From Rhabditoides inermis (lineage: Eukaryota; Nematoda; Chromadorea; Rhabditida; Rhabditidae): a stretch of 64,000 nt of DNA. Position 1 is the first letter of the stretch. Every line of letters begins with the position of its first letter. The stretch is taken from NCBI GenBank assembly GCA_963966185.1, contig CAWZYM010000242.1, positions 109,501 through 173,500 on the forward strand, read 5' to 3'. This document shows, piece after piece, positions 43,489 to 54,583 of this stretch. Under the pieces are notes generated by a model that saw nothing but the letters and a program-made list of their open reading frames with translations, did no database searches and was not told where the DNA came from. The position numbers and the translations under genes are program-made.

Positions 43489-43561
43489 CGACCCTGGCAG
43501 GACTCGAACCTGCAATCTTCGGTTTAGGAGACCGACGCCTTATCCATTAGGCCACAGGGCC
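43489..43561 (-). tRNA. tRNA-Arg(CCT)
   Basis: Unit R30. Confidence 0.93.
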
Positions 43562-43699
43562 ACGCGGTTTCATAGACGAGTATGACAGGATTCACTCCGG
43601 GTCACAGCGGCTGGATGGGTTGCAATTTTGCATCGAACACTACTTTTTGCGTAACGCCACTCACTGCGGTTTCTCTCATATCTGCCACAGCAAGACTGT

Positions 43700-43771
43700 G
43701 ACCTCATGGCGCAATGGTAGCGCGTTCGACTCCAGATCGAAAGGTTGGGCGTTCGATCCGCTCTGGGGTCA
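43700..43771 (+). tRNA. tRNA-Trp(CCA)
   Basis: Unit R30. Upstream CTCACTGCGG variant, as R17. Confidence 0.93.
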
Positions 43772-43867
43772 AAAGTTTTGCCGACACCGGATGAAATCGA
43801 TTGATTCAATCATCCAGAACTGACAAATAGATTTCAATTGTGTCGCGAAAATATCAATATTGGTTCC

Positions 43868-43941
43868 GCCGCCATAGTTCAGTCGGTTAGAGCGTGGGTA
43901 AATTAGGTCCAAGGTTGCAGGTTCGACCCCTACTGGTGGCA
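43868..43941 (+). tRNA. Ile-like tRNA-like gene
   Basis: Unit R30. Confidence 0.6.
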
Positions 43942-44077
43942 AATATTTTGTATTTTATGTATCATTATTATTTTTCAGCTGCTCGATAGACGCCAATGAA
44001 AGCGCAGCTGTAGTTCTCCCGGGCCGTATGAACACTCACGTAGGCAAGTGTCTCATCAAGTGAGAGCGACTCTTACA

Positions 44078-44149
44078 GGTCCCGTGGTGTAGCGGTTAGC
44101 ACTCAGGACTCTGAATCCTGCGACGGGAGTTCAAATCTCCCCGGGACCT
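44078..44149 (+). tRNA. tRNA-Gln(CTG)
   Basis: Unit R30. Confidence 0.93.
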
Positions 44150-44380
44150 GCTGTTTTGCCGTACGTGAATAACGCTATATTGCACGCTTTGTCGTTTTTT
44201 AACGTATCATTCTTCTTTACTCTTGCGCAAACCGTGCACATTTGAAATATGCAACTGAGATAACACTGTGATTGGCATACTTAGCAGCAGTTGCATGAAA
44301 ATATCACGTTTCAATACGTTTACAAGATGATGAGCATACATTGCGTGTTATGTCATTACAATTAATCAAAACAAAACTTT

Positions 44381-44453
44381 CGACCCTGGCAGGACTCGAA
44401 CCTGCAATCTTCGGTTTAGGAGACCGACGCCTTATCCATTAGGCCACAGGGCC
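44381..44453 (-). tRNA. tRNA-Arg(CCT)
   Basis: Unit R31. Confidence 0.93.
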
Positions 44454-44591
44454 ACGCGGTTTCACAGACGAGTATGACAAAATTCACTCCGGGACACAGC
44501 GGCTGGATAGGTTGCAATTTTGCATCGAACACTACTTTTTGCGTAACGCCACTCACCGCGGTTTCTCTCATATCTGCCACAGCAAGACTGT

Positions 44592-44663
44592 GACCTCATG
44601 GCGCAATGGTAGCGCGTTCGACTCCAGATCGAAAGGTTGGGCGTTCGATCCGCTCTGGGGTCA
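44592..44663 (+). tRNA. tRNA-Trp(CCA)
   Basis: Unit R31. Confidence 0.93.
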
Positions 44664-44759
44664 AAAGTTTTGCCGAAACCGGATGAAAAAGATTGATTCA
44701 ATCATCCAGAACTGACAAACAGATTTCCATTGTGTCGCGAAAGTATCAATATTGGTTCC

Positions 44760-44833
44760 GCCGCCATAGTTCAGTCGGTTAGAGCGTGGGTAAATTAGGT
44801 CCAAGGTTGCAGGTTCGACCCCTACTGGTGGCA
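44760..44833 (+). tRNA. Ile-like tRNA-like gene
   Basis: Unit R31. Confidence 0.6.
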
Positions 44834-44969
44834 AATATTTTGTATTTTATGTATCATTCTTATTTTTCAGCTGCTCGATAGACGCCAATGAAAGCGCAGC
44901 TGTAGTTCTCCCAGGCCGTATGAACACTCACGTAGGCAAGTGTCTCATCAATTGAGAACGACTCTTACA

Positions 44970-45041
44970 GGTCCCGTGGTGTAGCGGTTAGCACTCAGGA
45001 CTCTGAATCCTGCGACGGGAGTTCAAATCTCCCCGGGACCT
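44970..45041 (+). tRNA. tRNA-Gln(CTG)
   Basis: Unit R31. Confidence 0.93.
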
Positions 45042-45272
45042 GCTGTTTTGCCGTACGTGAATAACGCTATATTGCACGTTTTGTCGTTTTTTAACGTATC
45101 ATTCTTCTTTACTCATGCGCAAACCGTGCACATTTGAAATATGCAACTGAGATAACACTGTGATGGGCATACTTAGCAGCAGTTGCATGAAAATATCACG
45201 TTTCAATACGTTTACAAGATGATGAGCATACATTGCGTGTTATGTCATTACAATTAATCAAAACAAAACTTT

Positions 45273-45345
45273 CGACCCTGGCAGGACTCGAACCTGCAAT
45301 CTTCGGTTTAGGAGACCGACGCCTTATCCATTAGGCCACAGGGCC
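45273..45345 (-). tRNA. tRNA-Arg(CCT)
   Basis: Unit R32. Confidence 0.93.
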
Positions 45346-45483
45346 ACGCGGTTTCACAGACGAGTATGACAAAATTCACTCCGGGACACAGCGGCTGGAT
45401 AGGTTGCAATTTTGCATCGAACACTACTTTTTGCGTAACGCCACTCACCGCGGTTTCTCTCATATCTGCCACAGCAAGACTGT

Positions 45484-45555
45484 GACCTCATGGCGCAATG
45501 GTAGCGCGTTCGACTCCAGATCGAAAGGTTGGGCGTTCGATCCGCTCTGGGGTCA
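45484..45555 (+). tRNA. tRNA-Trp(CCA)
   Basis: Unit R32. Confidence 0.93.
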
Positions 45556-45651
45556 AAAGTTTTGCCGAAACCGGATGAAAAAGATTGATTCAATCATCCA
45601 GAACTGACAAACAGATTTCCATTGTGTCGCGAAAGTATCAATATTGGTTCC

Positions 45652-45725
45652 GCCGCCATAGTTCAGTCGGTTAGAGCGTGGGTAAATTAGGTCCAAGGTT
45701 GCAGGTTCGACCCCTACTGGTGGCA
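45652..45725 (+). tRNA. Ile-like tRNA-like gene
   Basis: Unit R32. Confidence 0.6.
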
Positions 45726-45861
45726 AATATTTTGTATTTTATGTATCATTCTTATTTTTCAGCTGCTCGATAGACGCCAATGAAAGCGCAGCTGTAGTTC
45801 TCCCAGGCCGTATGAACACTCACGTAGGCAAGTGTCTCATCAATTGAGAACGACTCTTACA

Positions 45862-45933
45862 GGTCCCGTGGTGTAGCGGTTAGCACTCAGGACTCTGAAT
45901 CCTGCGACGGGAGTTCAAATCTCCCCGGGACCT
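45862..45933 (+). tRNA. tRNA-Gln(CTG)
   Basis: Unit R32. Confidence 0.93.
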
Positions 45934-46164
45934 GCTGTTTTGCCGTACGTGAATAACGCTATATTGCACGTTTTGTCGTTTTTTAACGTATCATTCTTCT
46001 TTACTCATGCGCAAACCGTGCACATTTGAAATATGCAACTGAGATAACACTGTGATTGGCATACTTAGCAGCAGTTGCATGAAAATATCACGTTTCAATA
46101 CGTTTACAAGATGATGAGCATACATTGCGTGTTATGTCATTACAATTAATCAAAACAAAACTTT

Positions 46165-46237
46165 CGACCCTGGCAGGACTCGAACCTGCAATCTTCGGTT
46201 TAGGAGACCGACGCCTTATCCATTAGGCCACAGGGCC
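46165..46237 (-). tRNA. tRNA-Arg(CCT)
   Basis: Unit R33. Confidence 0.93.
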
Positions 46238-46375
46238 ACGCGGTTTCACAGACGAGTATGACAAAATTCACTCCGGGACACAGCGGCTGGATAGGTTGCA
46301 ATTTTGCATCGAACACTACTTTTTGCGTAACGCCACTCACCGCGGTTTCTCTCATATCTGCCACAGCAAGACTGT

Positions 46376-46447
46376 GACCTCATGGCGCAATGGTAGCGCG
46401 TTCGACTCCAGATCGAAAGGTTGGGCGTTCGATCCGCTCTGGGGTCA
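46376..46447 (+). tRNA. tRNA-Trp(CCA)
   Basis: Unit R33. Confidence 0.93.
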
Positions 46448-46543
46448 AAAGTTTTGCCGAAACCGGATGAAAAAGATTGATTCAATCATCCAGAACTGAC
46501 AAACAGATTTCCATTGTGTCGCGAAAGTATCAATATTGGTTCC

Positions 46544-46617
46544 GCCGCCATAGTTCAGTCGGTTAGAGCGTGGGTAAATTAGGTCCAAGGTTGCAGGTTC
46601 GACCCCTACTGGTGGCA
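46544..46617 (+). tRNA. Ile-like tRNA-like gene
   Basis: Unit R33. Confidence 0.6.
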
Positions 46618-46753
46618 AATATTTTGTATTTTATGTATCATTCTTATTTTTCAGCTGCTCGATAGACGCCAATGAAAGCGCAGCTGTAGTTCTCCCAGGC
46701 CGTATGAACACTCACGTAGGCAAGTGTCTCATCAATTGAGAACGACTCTTACA

Positions 46754-46825
46754 GGTCCCGTGGTGTAGCGGTTAGCACTCAGGACTCTGAATCCTGCGAC
46801 GGGAGTTCAAATCTCCCCGGGACCT
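46754..46825 (+). tRNA. tRNA-Gln(CTG)
   Basis: Unit R33. Confidence 0.93.
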
Positions 46826-47056
46826 GCTGTTTTGCCGTACGTGAATAACGCTATATTGCACGTTTTGTCGTTTTTTAACGTATCATTCTTCTTTACTCAT
46901 GCGCAAACCGTGCACATTTGAAATATGCAACTGAGATAACACTGTGATTGGCATACTTAGCAGCAGTTGCATGAAAATATCACGTTTCAATACGTTTACA
47001 AGATGATGAGCATACATTGCGTGTTATGTCATTACAATTAATCAAAACAAAACTTT

Positions 47057-47129
47057 CGACCCTGGCAGGACTCGAACCTGCAATCTTCGGTTTAGGAGAC
47101 CGACGCCTTATCCATTAGGCCACAGGGCC
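47057..47129 (-). tRNA. tRNA-Arg(CCT)
   Basis: Unit R34. Confidence 0.93.
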
Positions 47130-47267
47130 ACGCGGTTTCATAGACGAGTATGACAAGATTCACTCCGGGTCACAGCGGCTGGATGGGTTGCAATTTTGCA
47201 TCGAACACTACTTTTTGCGTAACGCCACTCACCGCGGTTTCTCTCATATCTGCCACAGCAAGACTGT

Positions 47268-47339
47268 GATCTCATGGCGCAATGGTAGCGCGTTCGACTC
47301 CAGATCGAAAGGTTGGGCGTTCGATCCGCTCTGGGGTCA
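47268..47339 (+). tRNA. tRNA-Trp(CCA)
   Basis: Unit R34. GATCTCA acceptor, as R19. Confidence 0.9.
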
Positions 47340-47435
47340 AAAGTTTTGCCGACACCGGATGAAATCGATTGATTCAAGCATCCAGAACTGACAAACAGAT
47401 TTCCATTGTGTCGCGAAAGTATCAATATTGGTTCC

Positions 47436-47509
47436 GCCGCCATAGTTCAGTCGGTTAGAGCGTGGGTAAATTAGGTCCAAGGTTGCAGTTTCGACCCCTA
47501 CTGGTGGCA
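47436..47509 (+). tRNA. Ile-like tRNA-like gene, B box damaged
   Basis: Unit R34. GTTTCGA. Confidence 0.45.
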
Positions 47510-47645
47510 AATGTTTTGTATTTTATGTATCATTCTTATTTTTCAGCTGCTCGATAGACGCCTATGAAAGCGCAGCTGTAGTTCTCCCGGGCCGTATGAA
47601 CACTCACGTAGGCAAGTGTCTCATCAAGTGAGAGCGACTCTTACA

Positions 47646-47717
47646 GGTCCCGTGGTGTAGCGGTTAGCACTCAGGACTCTGAATCCTGCGACGGGAGTTC
47701 AAATCTCCCCGGGACCT
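47646..47717 (+). tRNA. tRNA-Gln(CTG)
   Basis: Unit R34. Confidence 0.93.
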
Positions 47718-47948
47718 GCTGTTTTGCCGTACGTGAATAACGCTATATTGCACGTTTTGTCGTTTTTTAACGTATCATTCTTCTTTACTCATGCGCAAAC
47801 CGTGCACATTTGAAATATGCAACTGAGATAACACTGTGATTGGCATACTTAGCAGCAGTTGCATGAAAATATCACGTTTCAATACGTTTACAAGATGATG
47901 AGCATACATTGCGTGTTATGTCATTACAATTAATCAAAACAAAACTTT

Positions 47949-48021
47949 CGACCCTGGCAGGACTCGAACCTGCAATCTTCGGTTTAGGAGACCGACGCCT
48001 TATCCATTAGGCCACAGAGCC
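47949..48021 (-). tRNA. tRNA-Arg(CCT)
   Basis: Unit R35. The acceptor is GGCTCTG, adding a G-U pair. Confidence 0.9.
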
Positions 48022-48159
48022 ACGCGGTTTCATAGACGAGTATGACAAGATTCACTCCGGGTCACAGCGGCTGGATGGGTTGCGCTTTTGCATCGAACAC
48101 TACTTTTTGCGTAACGCCACTCACCGCGGTTTCTCTCATATCTGCCACAGCAAGACTGT

Positions 48160-48231
48160 GACCTCATGGCGCAATGGTAGCGCGTTCGACTCCAGATCGA
48201 AAGGTTGGGCGTTCGATCCGCTCTGGGGTCA
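48160..48231 (+). tRNA. tRNA-Trp(CCA)
   Basis: Unit R35. Confidence 0.93.
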
Positions 48232-48327
48232 AAAGTTTTGCCGACATCGGATGAAATAGATTGATTCAATCATCCAGAACCGACAAACAGATTTCAATTG
48301 TGTCGCGAAAGTATTAATATTGGTTCC

Positions 48328-48401
48328 GCCGCCATAGCTCAGTCGGTTAGAGCGTGGGTAAATTAGGTCCAAGGTTGCAAGTACGACCCCTACTGGTGGC
48401 A
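48328..48401 (+). tRNA. Ile-like tRNA-like gene, B box damaged
   Basis: Unit R35. The D stem is the canonical GCTC, but the T arm reads GCAAGTACGACC. Confidence 0.45.
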
Positions 48402-48537
48402 AATATTTTGTGATTTATGTATCATTTTTATTCTTCAGCTGCTCGATAGACGCCAATGAAAGCGCAGCTGTAGTTCTCCCGCGCCGTATAAACAGTCACG
48501 TAGGCAAGTGTCTCATCAATAGAGAGTGACTCGTACA

Positions 48538-48609
48538 GGTCCCGTGGTGTAGCGGTTAGCACTCAGGACTCTGAATCCTGCGACGGGAGTTCAAATCTCC
48601 CCGGGACCT
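48538..48609 (+). tRNA. tRNA-Gln(CTG)
   Basis: Unit R35. Confidence 0.93.
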
Positions 48610-48840
48610 GCTGTTTTGCCGTACGTGAATAACGCTATATTGCACGTTTTGTCGTTTTTTAACGTATCATTCTTCTTTTTTCATGCGCAAACCGTGCACA
48701 TTTGAAATATGCAACTGAGATAACACTGTGATTGGCATACTTAGCAGCAGTTGCATGAAAATATCACGTTTCAATACGTTTACAAGATGATGAGCATACA
48801 GTGCGTGTTATGTCATTACAATTAATCAAAACAAAACTTT

Positions 48841-48913
48841 CGACCCTGGCAGGACTCGAACCTGCAATCTTCGGTTTAGGAGACCGACGCCTTATCCATT
48901 AGGCCACAGGGCC
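48841..48913 (-). tRNA. tRNA-Arg(CCT)
   Basis: Unit R36. Confidence 0.93.
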
Positions 48914-49051
48914 ACGCGGTTTCATAGACGAGTATGACAAGATTCACTCCGGGTCACAGCGGCTGGATAGGTTGCAATTTCGCATCGAACACTACTTTTT
49001 GCGTAACGCCACTCACCGCCGTTTCTCTCATATCTGCCACAGCAAGACTGT

Positions 49052-49123
49052 GACCTCATGGCGCAATGGTAGCGCGTTTGACTCCAGATCGAAAGGTTGG
49101 GCGTTCGATCCGCTCTGGGGTCA
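49052..49123 (+). tRNA. tRNA-Trp(CCA)
   Basis: Unit R36. TTTGA anticodon stem, as R39, R41, R43 and L2. Confidence 0.92.
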
Positions 49124-49219
49124 AAAGTTTTGCCGACATCGGATGAAATAGATTGATTCAATCATCCAGAACCGACAAACAGATTCAAATTGTGTCGCGA
49201 AAGTATCAATATTGGTTCC

Positions 49220-49293
49220 GCCGCCATAGTTCAGTCGGTTAGAGCGTGGGTAAATTAGGTCCAAGGTTGCAGTTTCGACCCCTACTGGTGGCA
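49220..49293 (+). tRNA. Ile-like tRNA-like gene, B box damaged
   Basis: Unit R36. GTTTCGA. Confidence 0.45.
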
Positions 49294-49429
49294 AATGTTT
49301 TGTATTTTATGTATCATTCTTATTTTTCAGCTGCTCGATAGACGCCTATGAAAGCGCAGCTGTAGTTCTCCCGGGCCGTATGAACACTCACGTAGGCAAG
49401 TGTCTCATCAAGTGAGAGCGACTCTTACA

Positions 49430-49501
49430 GGTCCCGTGGTGTAGCGGTTAGCACTCAGGACTCTGAATCCTGCGACGGGAGTTCAAATCTCCCCGGGACC
49501 T
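49430..49501 (+). tRNA. tRNA-Gln(CTG)
   Basis: Unit R36. Confidence 0.93.
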
Positions 49502-49732
49502 GCTGTTTTGCCGTACGTGAATAACGCTATATTGCACGTTTTATCGTTTTTTAACGTATCCTTCTTCTTTTCTCATGCGCAAACCGTGCACATTTGAAAT
49601 ATGCAACTGAGATAACACTGTGATTGGCATACTTAGCAGCAGTTGCATGAAAATATCACGTTTCAATACGTTTACAAGATGATGAGCATACAGTGCGTGT
49701 TATGTCATTACAATTAATCAAAACAAAACTTT

Positions 49733-49805
49733 CGACCCTGGCAGGACTCGAACCTGCAATCTTCGGTTTAGGAGACCGACGCCTTATCCATTAGGCCACA
49801 GGGCC
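49733..49805 (-). tRNA. tRNA-Arg(CCT)
   Basis: Unit R37. Confidence 0.93.
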
Positions 49806-49943
49806 ACGCGGTTTCATAGACGAGTATGACAAAATTCACTCCGGGACACAGCGACTGGATAGGTTGCAATTTTGCATCGAACACTACTTTTTGCGTAACG
49901 CCACTCACCGCGGTTTCTCTCATATCTGCCACAGCAAGACTGT

Positions 49944-50015
49944 GACCTCATGGCGCAATGGTAGCGCGTTCGACTCCAGATCGAAAGGTTGGGCGTTCGA
50001 TCCGCTCTGGGGTCA
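49944..50015 (+). tRNA. tRNA-Trp(CCA)
   Basis: Unit R37. Confidence 0.93.
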
Positions 50016-50111
50016 AAAGTTTTGCCGACACCGGATGAAATCGATTGATTCAATCATCCAGAACTGACAAACAGATTTCCATTGTGTCGCGAAAGTATCA
50101 ATATTGGTTCC

Positions 50112-50185
50112 GCCGCCAAAGTTCAGTCGGTTAGAGCGTGGGTAAATTAGGTCCAAGGTTGCAGGTTCGACCTCTACTGGTGGCA
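50112..50185 (+). tRNA. Ile-like tRNA-like gene
   Basis: Unit R37. U8 is A, and the T arm is CGACCTCTAC as in L5. A 12-bp spacer duplication follows. Confidence 0.5.
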
Positions 50186-50333
50186 AATATTTTGTATTTT
50201 ATGTATCATTCTTATTTTTCAGCTGCTTTTTCAGCTGCTCGATAGACGCCAATGAAAGCGCAGCTGTAGTTCTCCCGCGCCGTATAAACACTCACGTAGG
50301 CAAGTGTCTCATCAAGTGAGAACGACTCTTACA

Positions 50334-50405
50334 GGTCCCATGGTGTAGCGGTTAGCACTCAGGACTCTGAATCCTGCGACGGGAGTTCAAATCTCCCCGG
50401 GACCT
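50334..50405 (+). tRNA. tRNA-Gln(CTG)
   Basis: Unit R37. The acceptor is GGTCCCA, mispaired at the innermost position. Confidence 0.88.
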
Positions 50406-50636
50406 GCTGTTTTGCCGTACGTGAATAACGCTATATTGCACGTTTTGTCGTTTTTTAACGTATCCTTCTTCTTTTCTCATGCGCAAACCGTGCACATTTG
50501 AAATATGCAACTGAGATAACACTGTGATTGGCATATTTAGCAGCAGTTGCATGAAAATATCACGTTTCAATACGTTTACAAGATGATGAGCATACAGTGC
50601 GTGTTATGTCATTACAATCAATCAAAACAAAACTTT

Positions 50637-50709
50637 CGACCCTGGCAGGACTCGAACCTGCAATCTTCGGTTTAGGAGACCGACGCCTTATCCATTAGGC
50701 CACAGGGCC
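50637..50709 (-). tRNA. tRNA-Arg(CCT)
   Basis: Unit R38. Confidence 0.93.
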
Positions 50710-50847
50710 ACGCGGTTTCATAGACGAGTATGACAAAATTCACTCCGGGACACAGCGGCTGGATAGGTTGCAATTTTGCATTGAACCCTACTTTTTGCGT
50801 AACGCCACTCACCGCGGTTTCTCTCATATCTGCCACAGCAAGACTGT

Positions 50848-50919
50848 GACCTCATGGCGCAATGGTAGCGCGTTCGACTCCAGATCGAAAGGTTGGGCGT
50901 TCGATCCGCTCTGGGGTCA
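50848..50919 (+). tRNA. tRNA-Trp(CCA)
   Basis: Unit R38. Confidence 0.93.
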
Positions 50920-51015
50920 AAAGTTTTGCCGACATCGGATGAAATAGATTGATTCAATTATCCAGAACCGACAAACAGATTTCAATTGTGTCGCGAAAGT
51001 ATCAATATTGGTTCC

Positions 51016-51089
51016 GCCGCCATAGTTTAGTCGGTTAGAGCGTGGGTAAATTAGGTCCAAGGTTGCAGTTTCGACCCCTACTGGTGGCG
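51016..51089 (+). tRNA. Ile-like tRNA-like gene, B box damaged
   Basis: Unit R38. TAGTTTAG D arm as in L3, GTTTCGA, and discriminator G. Confidence 0.42.
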
Positions 51090-51225
51090 AATGTTTTGTA
51101 TTTTATGTATCATTCTTATTTTTCAGCTGCTCGATAGACGCCTATGAAAGCGCAGCTGTAGTTCTCCCGGGCCGTATGAACACTCACGTAGGCAAGTGTC
51201 TCATCAAGTGAGAGCGACTCTTACA

Positions 51226-51297
51226 GGTCCCGTGGTGTAGCGGTTAGCACTCAGGACTCTGAATCCTGCGACGGGAGTTCAAATCTCCCCGGGACCT
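51226..51297 (+). tRNA. tRNA-Gln(CTG)
   Basis: Unit R38. Confidence 0.93.
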
Positions 51298-51528
51298 GCT
51301 GTTTTGCCGTACGTGAATAACGCTATATTGCACGTTTTGTCGTTTTTTAACGTATCATTCTTCTTTACTCATGCGCAAACCGTGCACATTTGAAATATGC
51401 AACTGAGATAACACTGTGATTGGCATACTTAGCAGCAGTTGCATGAAAATATCACGTTTCAATACGTTTACAAGATGATGAGCATACAGTGCGTGTTATG
51501 TCATTACAATTAATCAAAACAAAACTTT

Positions 51529-51601
51529 CGACCCTGGCAGGACTCGAACCTGCAATCTTCGGTTTAGGAGACCGACGCCTTATCCATTAGGCCACAGGGC
51601 C
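51529..51601 (-). tRNA. tRNA-Arg(CCT)
   Basis: Unit R39. Confidence 0.93.
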
Positions 51602-51739
51602 ACGCGGTTTCATAGACGAGTATGACAAGATTCACTCCGGGTCACAGCGGCTGGATAGGTTGCAATTTCGCATCGAACACTACTTTTTGCGTAACGCCAC
51701 TCACCGCCGTTTCTCTCATATCTGCCACAGCAAGACTGT

Positions 51740-51811
51740 GACCTCATGGCGCAATGGTAGCGCGTTTGACTCCAGATCGAAAGGTTGGGCGTTCGATCCG
51801 CTCTGGGGTCA
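51740..51811 (+). tRNA. tRNA-Trp(CCA)
   Basis: Unit R39. TTTGA stem. Confidence 0.92.
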
Positions 51812-51907
51812 AAAGTTTTGCCGACATCGGATGAAATAGATTGATTCAATCATCCAGAACCGACAAACAGATTCAAATTGTGTCGCGAAAGTATCAATAT
51901 TGGTTCC

Positions 51908-51981
51908 GCCGCCATAGTTCAGTCGGTTAGAGCGTGGGTAAATTAGGTCCAAGGTTGCAGTTTCGACCCCTACTGGTGGCA
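51908..51981 (+). tRNA. Ile-like tRNA-like gene, B box damaged
   Basis: Unit R39. GTTTCGA. Confidence 0.45.
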
Positions 51982-52117
51982 AATGTTTTGTATTTTATGT
52001 ATCATTCTTATTTTTCAGCTGCTCGATAGACGCCAATGAAAGCGCAGCTGTAGTTCTCCCGGGCCGTATGAACACTCACGTAGGCAAGTGTCTCATCAAG
52101 TGAGAGCGACTCTTACA

Positions 52118-52189
52118 GGTCCCGTGGTGTAGCGGTCAGCACTCAGGACTCTGAATCCTGCGACGGGAGTTCAAATCTCCCCGGGACCT
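52118..52189 (+). tRNA. tRNA-Gln(CTG)
   Basis: Unit R39. The D loop is GGTC, as in R41 and R43. Confidence 0.9.
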
Positions 52190-52420
52190 GCTGTTTTGCC
52201 GTACGTGAATAACGCTATATTGCACGTTTTGTCGTTTTTTAACGTATCATTCTTCTTTACTCATGCGCAAACCGTGCACGTTTGAAATATGCAACTGAGA
52301 TAACACTGTGATTGGCATACTTAGCAGCAGTTGCATGAAAATATCACGTTTCAATACGTTTACAAGATGATGAGCATACATTGCGTGTTATGTCATTACA
52401 ATTAATCAAAACAAAACTTT

Positions 52421-52493
52421 CGACCCTGGCAGGACTCGAACCTGCAATCTTCGGTTTAGGAGACCGACGCCTTATCCATTAGGCCACAGGGCC
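52421..52493 (-). tRNA. tRNA-Arg(CCT)
   Basis: Unit R40. Confidence 0.93.
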
Positions 52494-52631
52494 ACGCGGT
52501 TTCATAGACGAGTATGACAAGATTCACTCCGGGTCACAGCGGCTGGATGGGTTGCGCTTTTGCATCGAACACTACTTTTTGCGTAACGCCACTCACCGCG
52601 GTTTCTCTCATATCTGCCACAGCAAGACTGT

Positions 52632-52703
52632 GACCTCATGGCGCAATGGTAGCGCGTTCGACTCCAGATCGAAAGGTTGGGCGTTCGATCCGCTCTGGGG
52701 TCA
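52632..52703 (+). tRNA. tRNA-Trp(CCA)
   Basis: Unit R40. Confidence 0.93.
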
Positions 52704-52799
52704 AAAGTTTTGCCGACATCGGATGAAATAGATTGTTTCAATCATCCAGAACCGACAAACAGATTTCAATTGTGTCGCGAAAGTATCAATATATGTTCC

Positions 52800-52873
52800 G
52801 CCGCCATAGTTCAGTCGGTTAGAGCGTGGGTAAATTAGGTCCAAGGTTGCAGTTTCGACCCCTACTGGTGGCA
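52800..52873 (+). tRNA. Ile-like tRNA-like gene, B box damaged
   Basis: Unit R40. GTTTCGA. Confidence 0.45.
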
Positions 52874-53009
52874 AATATTTTGTGATTTATGTATCATTTT
52901 TATTCTTCAGCTGCTCGATAGACGCCAATGAAAGCGCAGCTGTAGTTCTCCCGCGCCGTATAAACAGTCACGTAGGCAAGTGTCTCATCAATAGAGAGTG
53001 ACTCGTACA

Positions 53010-53081
53010 GGTCCCGTGGTGTAGCGGTTAGCACTCAGGACTCTGAATCCTGCGACGGGAGTTCAAATCTCCCCGGGACCT
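53010..53081 (+). tRNA. tRNA-Gln(CTG)
   Basis: Unit R40. Confidence 0.93.
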
Positions 53082-53312
53082 GCTGTTTTGCCGTACGTGA
53101 ATAACGCTATATTGCACGTTTTGTCGTTTTCTAACGTATCATTCTTCTTTTTTCATGCGCAAACCGTGCACATTTGAAATATGCAACTGAGATAACACTG
53201 TGATTGGCATACTTAGCAGCAGTTGCATGAAAATATCACGTTTCAATACGTTTACAAGATGATGAGCATACAGTGCGTGTTATGTCATTACAATTAATCA
53301 AAACAAAACTTT

Positions 53313-53385
53313 CGACCCTGGCAGGACTCGAACCTGCAATCTTCGGTTTAGGAGACCGACGCCTTATCCATTAGGCCACAGGGCC
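53313..53385 (-). tRNA. tRNA-Arg(CCT)
   Basis: Unit R41. Confidence 0.93.
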
Positions 53386-53523
53386 ACGCGGTTTCATAGA
53401 CGAGTATGACAAGATTCACTCCGGGTCACAGCGGCTGGATAGGTTGCAATTTCGCATCGAACACTACTTTTTGCGTAACGCCACTCACCGCCGTTTCTCT
53501 CATATCTGCCACAGCAAGACTGT

Positions 53524-53595
53524 GACCTCATGGCGCAATGGTAGCGCGTTTGACTCCAGATCGAAAGGTTGGGCGTTCGATCCGCTCTGGGGTCA
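53524..53595 (+). tRNA. tRNA-Trp(CCA)
   Basis: Unit R41. TTTGA stem. Confidence 0.92.
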
Positions 53596-53691
53596 AAAGT
53601 TTTGCCGACATCGGATGAAATAGATTGATTCAATCATCCAGAACCGACAAACAGATTCAAATTGTGTCGCGAAAGTATCAATATTGGTTCC

Positions 53692-53765
53692 GCCGCCATA
53701 GTTCAGTCGGTTAGAGCGTGGGTAAATTAGGTCCAAGGTTGCAGTTTCGACCCCTACTGGTGGCA
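53692..53765 (+). tRNA. Ile-like tRNA-like gene, B box damaged
   Basis: Unit R41. GTTTCGA. Confidence 0.45.
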
Positions 53766-53901
53766 AATGTTTTGTATTTTATGTATCATTCTTATTTTTC
53801 AGCTGCTCGATAGACGCCAATGAAAGCGCAGCTGTAGTTCTCCCGGGCCGTATGAACACTCACGTAGGCAAGTGTCTCATCAAGTGAGAGCGACTCTTAC
53901 A

Positions 53902-53973
53902 GGTCCCGTGGTGTAGCGGTCAGCACTCAGGACTCTGAATCCTGCGACGGGAGTTCAAATCTCCCCGGGACCT
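53902..53973 (+). tRNA. tRNA-Gln(CTG)
   Basis: Unit R41. GGTC D loop. Confidence 0.9.
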
Positions 53974-54204
53974 GCTGTTTTGCCGTACGTGAATAACGCT
54001 ATATTGCACGTTTTGTCGTTTTTTAACGTATCATTCTTCTTTACTCATGCGCAAACCGTGCACGTTTGAAATATGCAACTGAGATAACACTGTGATTGGC
54101 ATACTTAGCAGCAGTTGCATGAAAATATCACGTTTCAATACGTTTACAAGATGATGAGCATACATTGCGTGTTATGTCATTACAATTAATCAAAACAAAA
54201 CTTT

Positions 54205-54277
54205 CGACCCTGGCAGGACTCGAACCTGCAATCTTCGGTTTAGGAGACCGACGCCTTATCCATTAGGCCACAGGGCC
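54205..54277 (-). tRNA. tRNA-Arg(CCT)
   Basis: Unit R42. Confidence 0.93.
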
Positions 54278-54415
54278 ACGCGGTTTCATAGACGAGTATG
54301 ACAAGATTCACTCCGGGTCACAGCGGCTGGATGGGTTGCGCTTTTGCATCGAACACTACTTTTTGCGTAACGCCACTCACCGCGGTTTCTCTCATATCTG
54401 CCACAGCAAGACTGT

Positions 54416-54487
54416 GACCTCATGGCGCAATGGTAGCGCGTTCGACTCCAGATCGAAAGGTTGGGCGTTCGATCCGCTCTGGGGTCA
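54416..54487 (+). tRNA. tRNA-Trp(CCA)
   Basis: Unit R42. Confidence 0.93.
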
Positions 54488-54583
54488 AAAGTTTTGCCGA
54501 CATCGGATGAAATAGATTGTTTCAATCATCCAGAACCGACAAACAGATTTCAATTGTGTCGCGAAAGTATCAATATATGTTCC

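Larger units (their letters stand above)
36338..47948. repeat. higher-order repeat block, second copy (R22-R34, rearranged)
   Basis: Carries the same markers as the first copy but has lost one unit (R24 is an R11/R12 recombinant) and gained others (R27-R29 are near-identical; R32 and R33 repeat R31). R34 matches R19. Confidence 0.7.
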
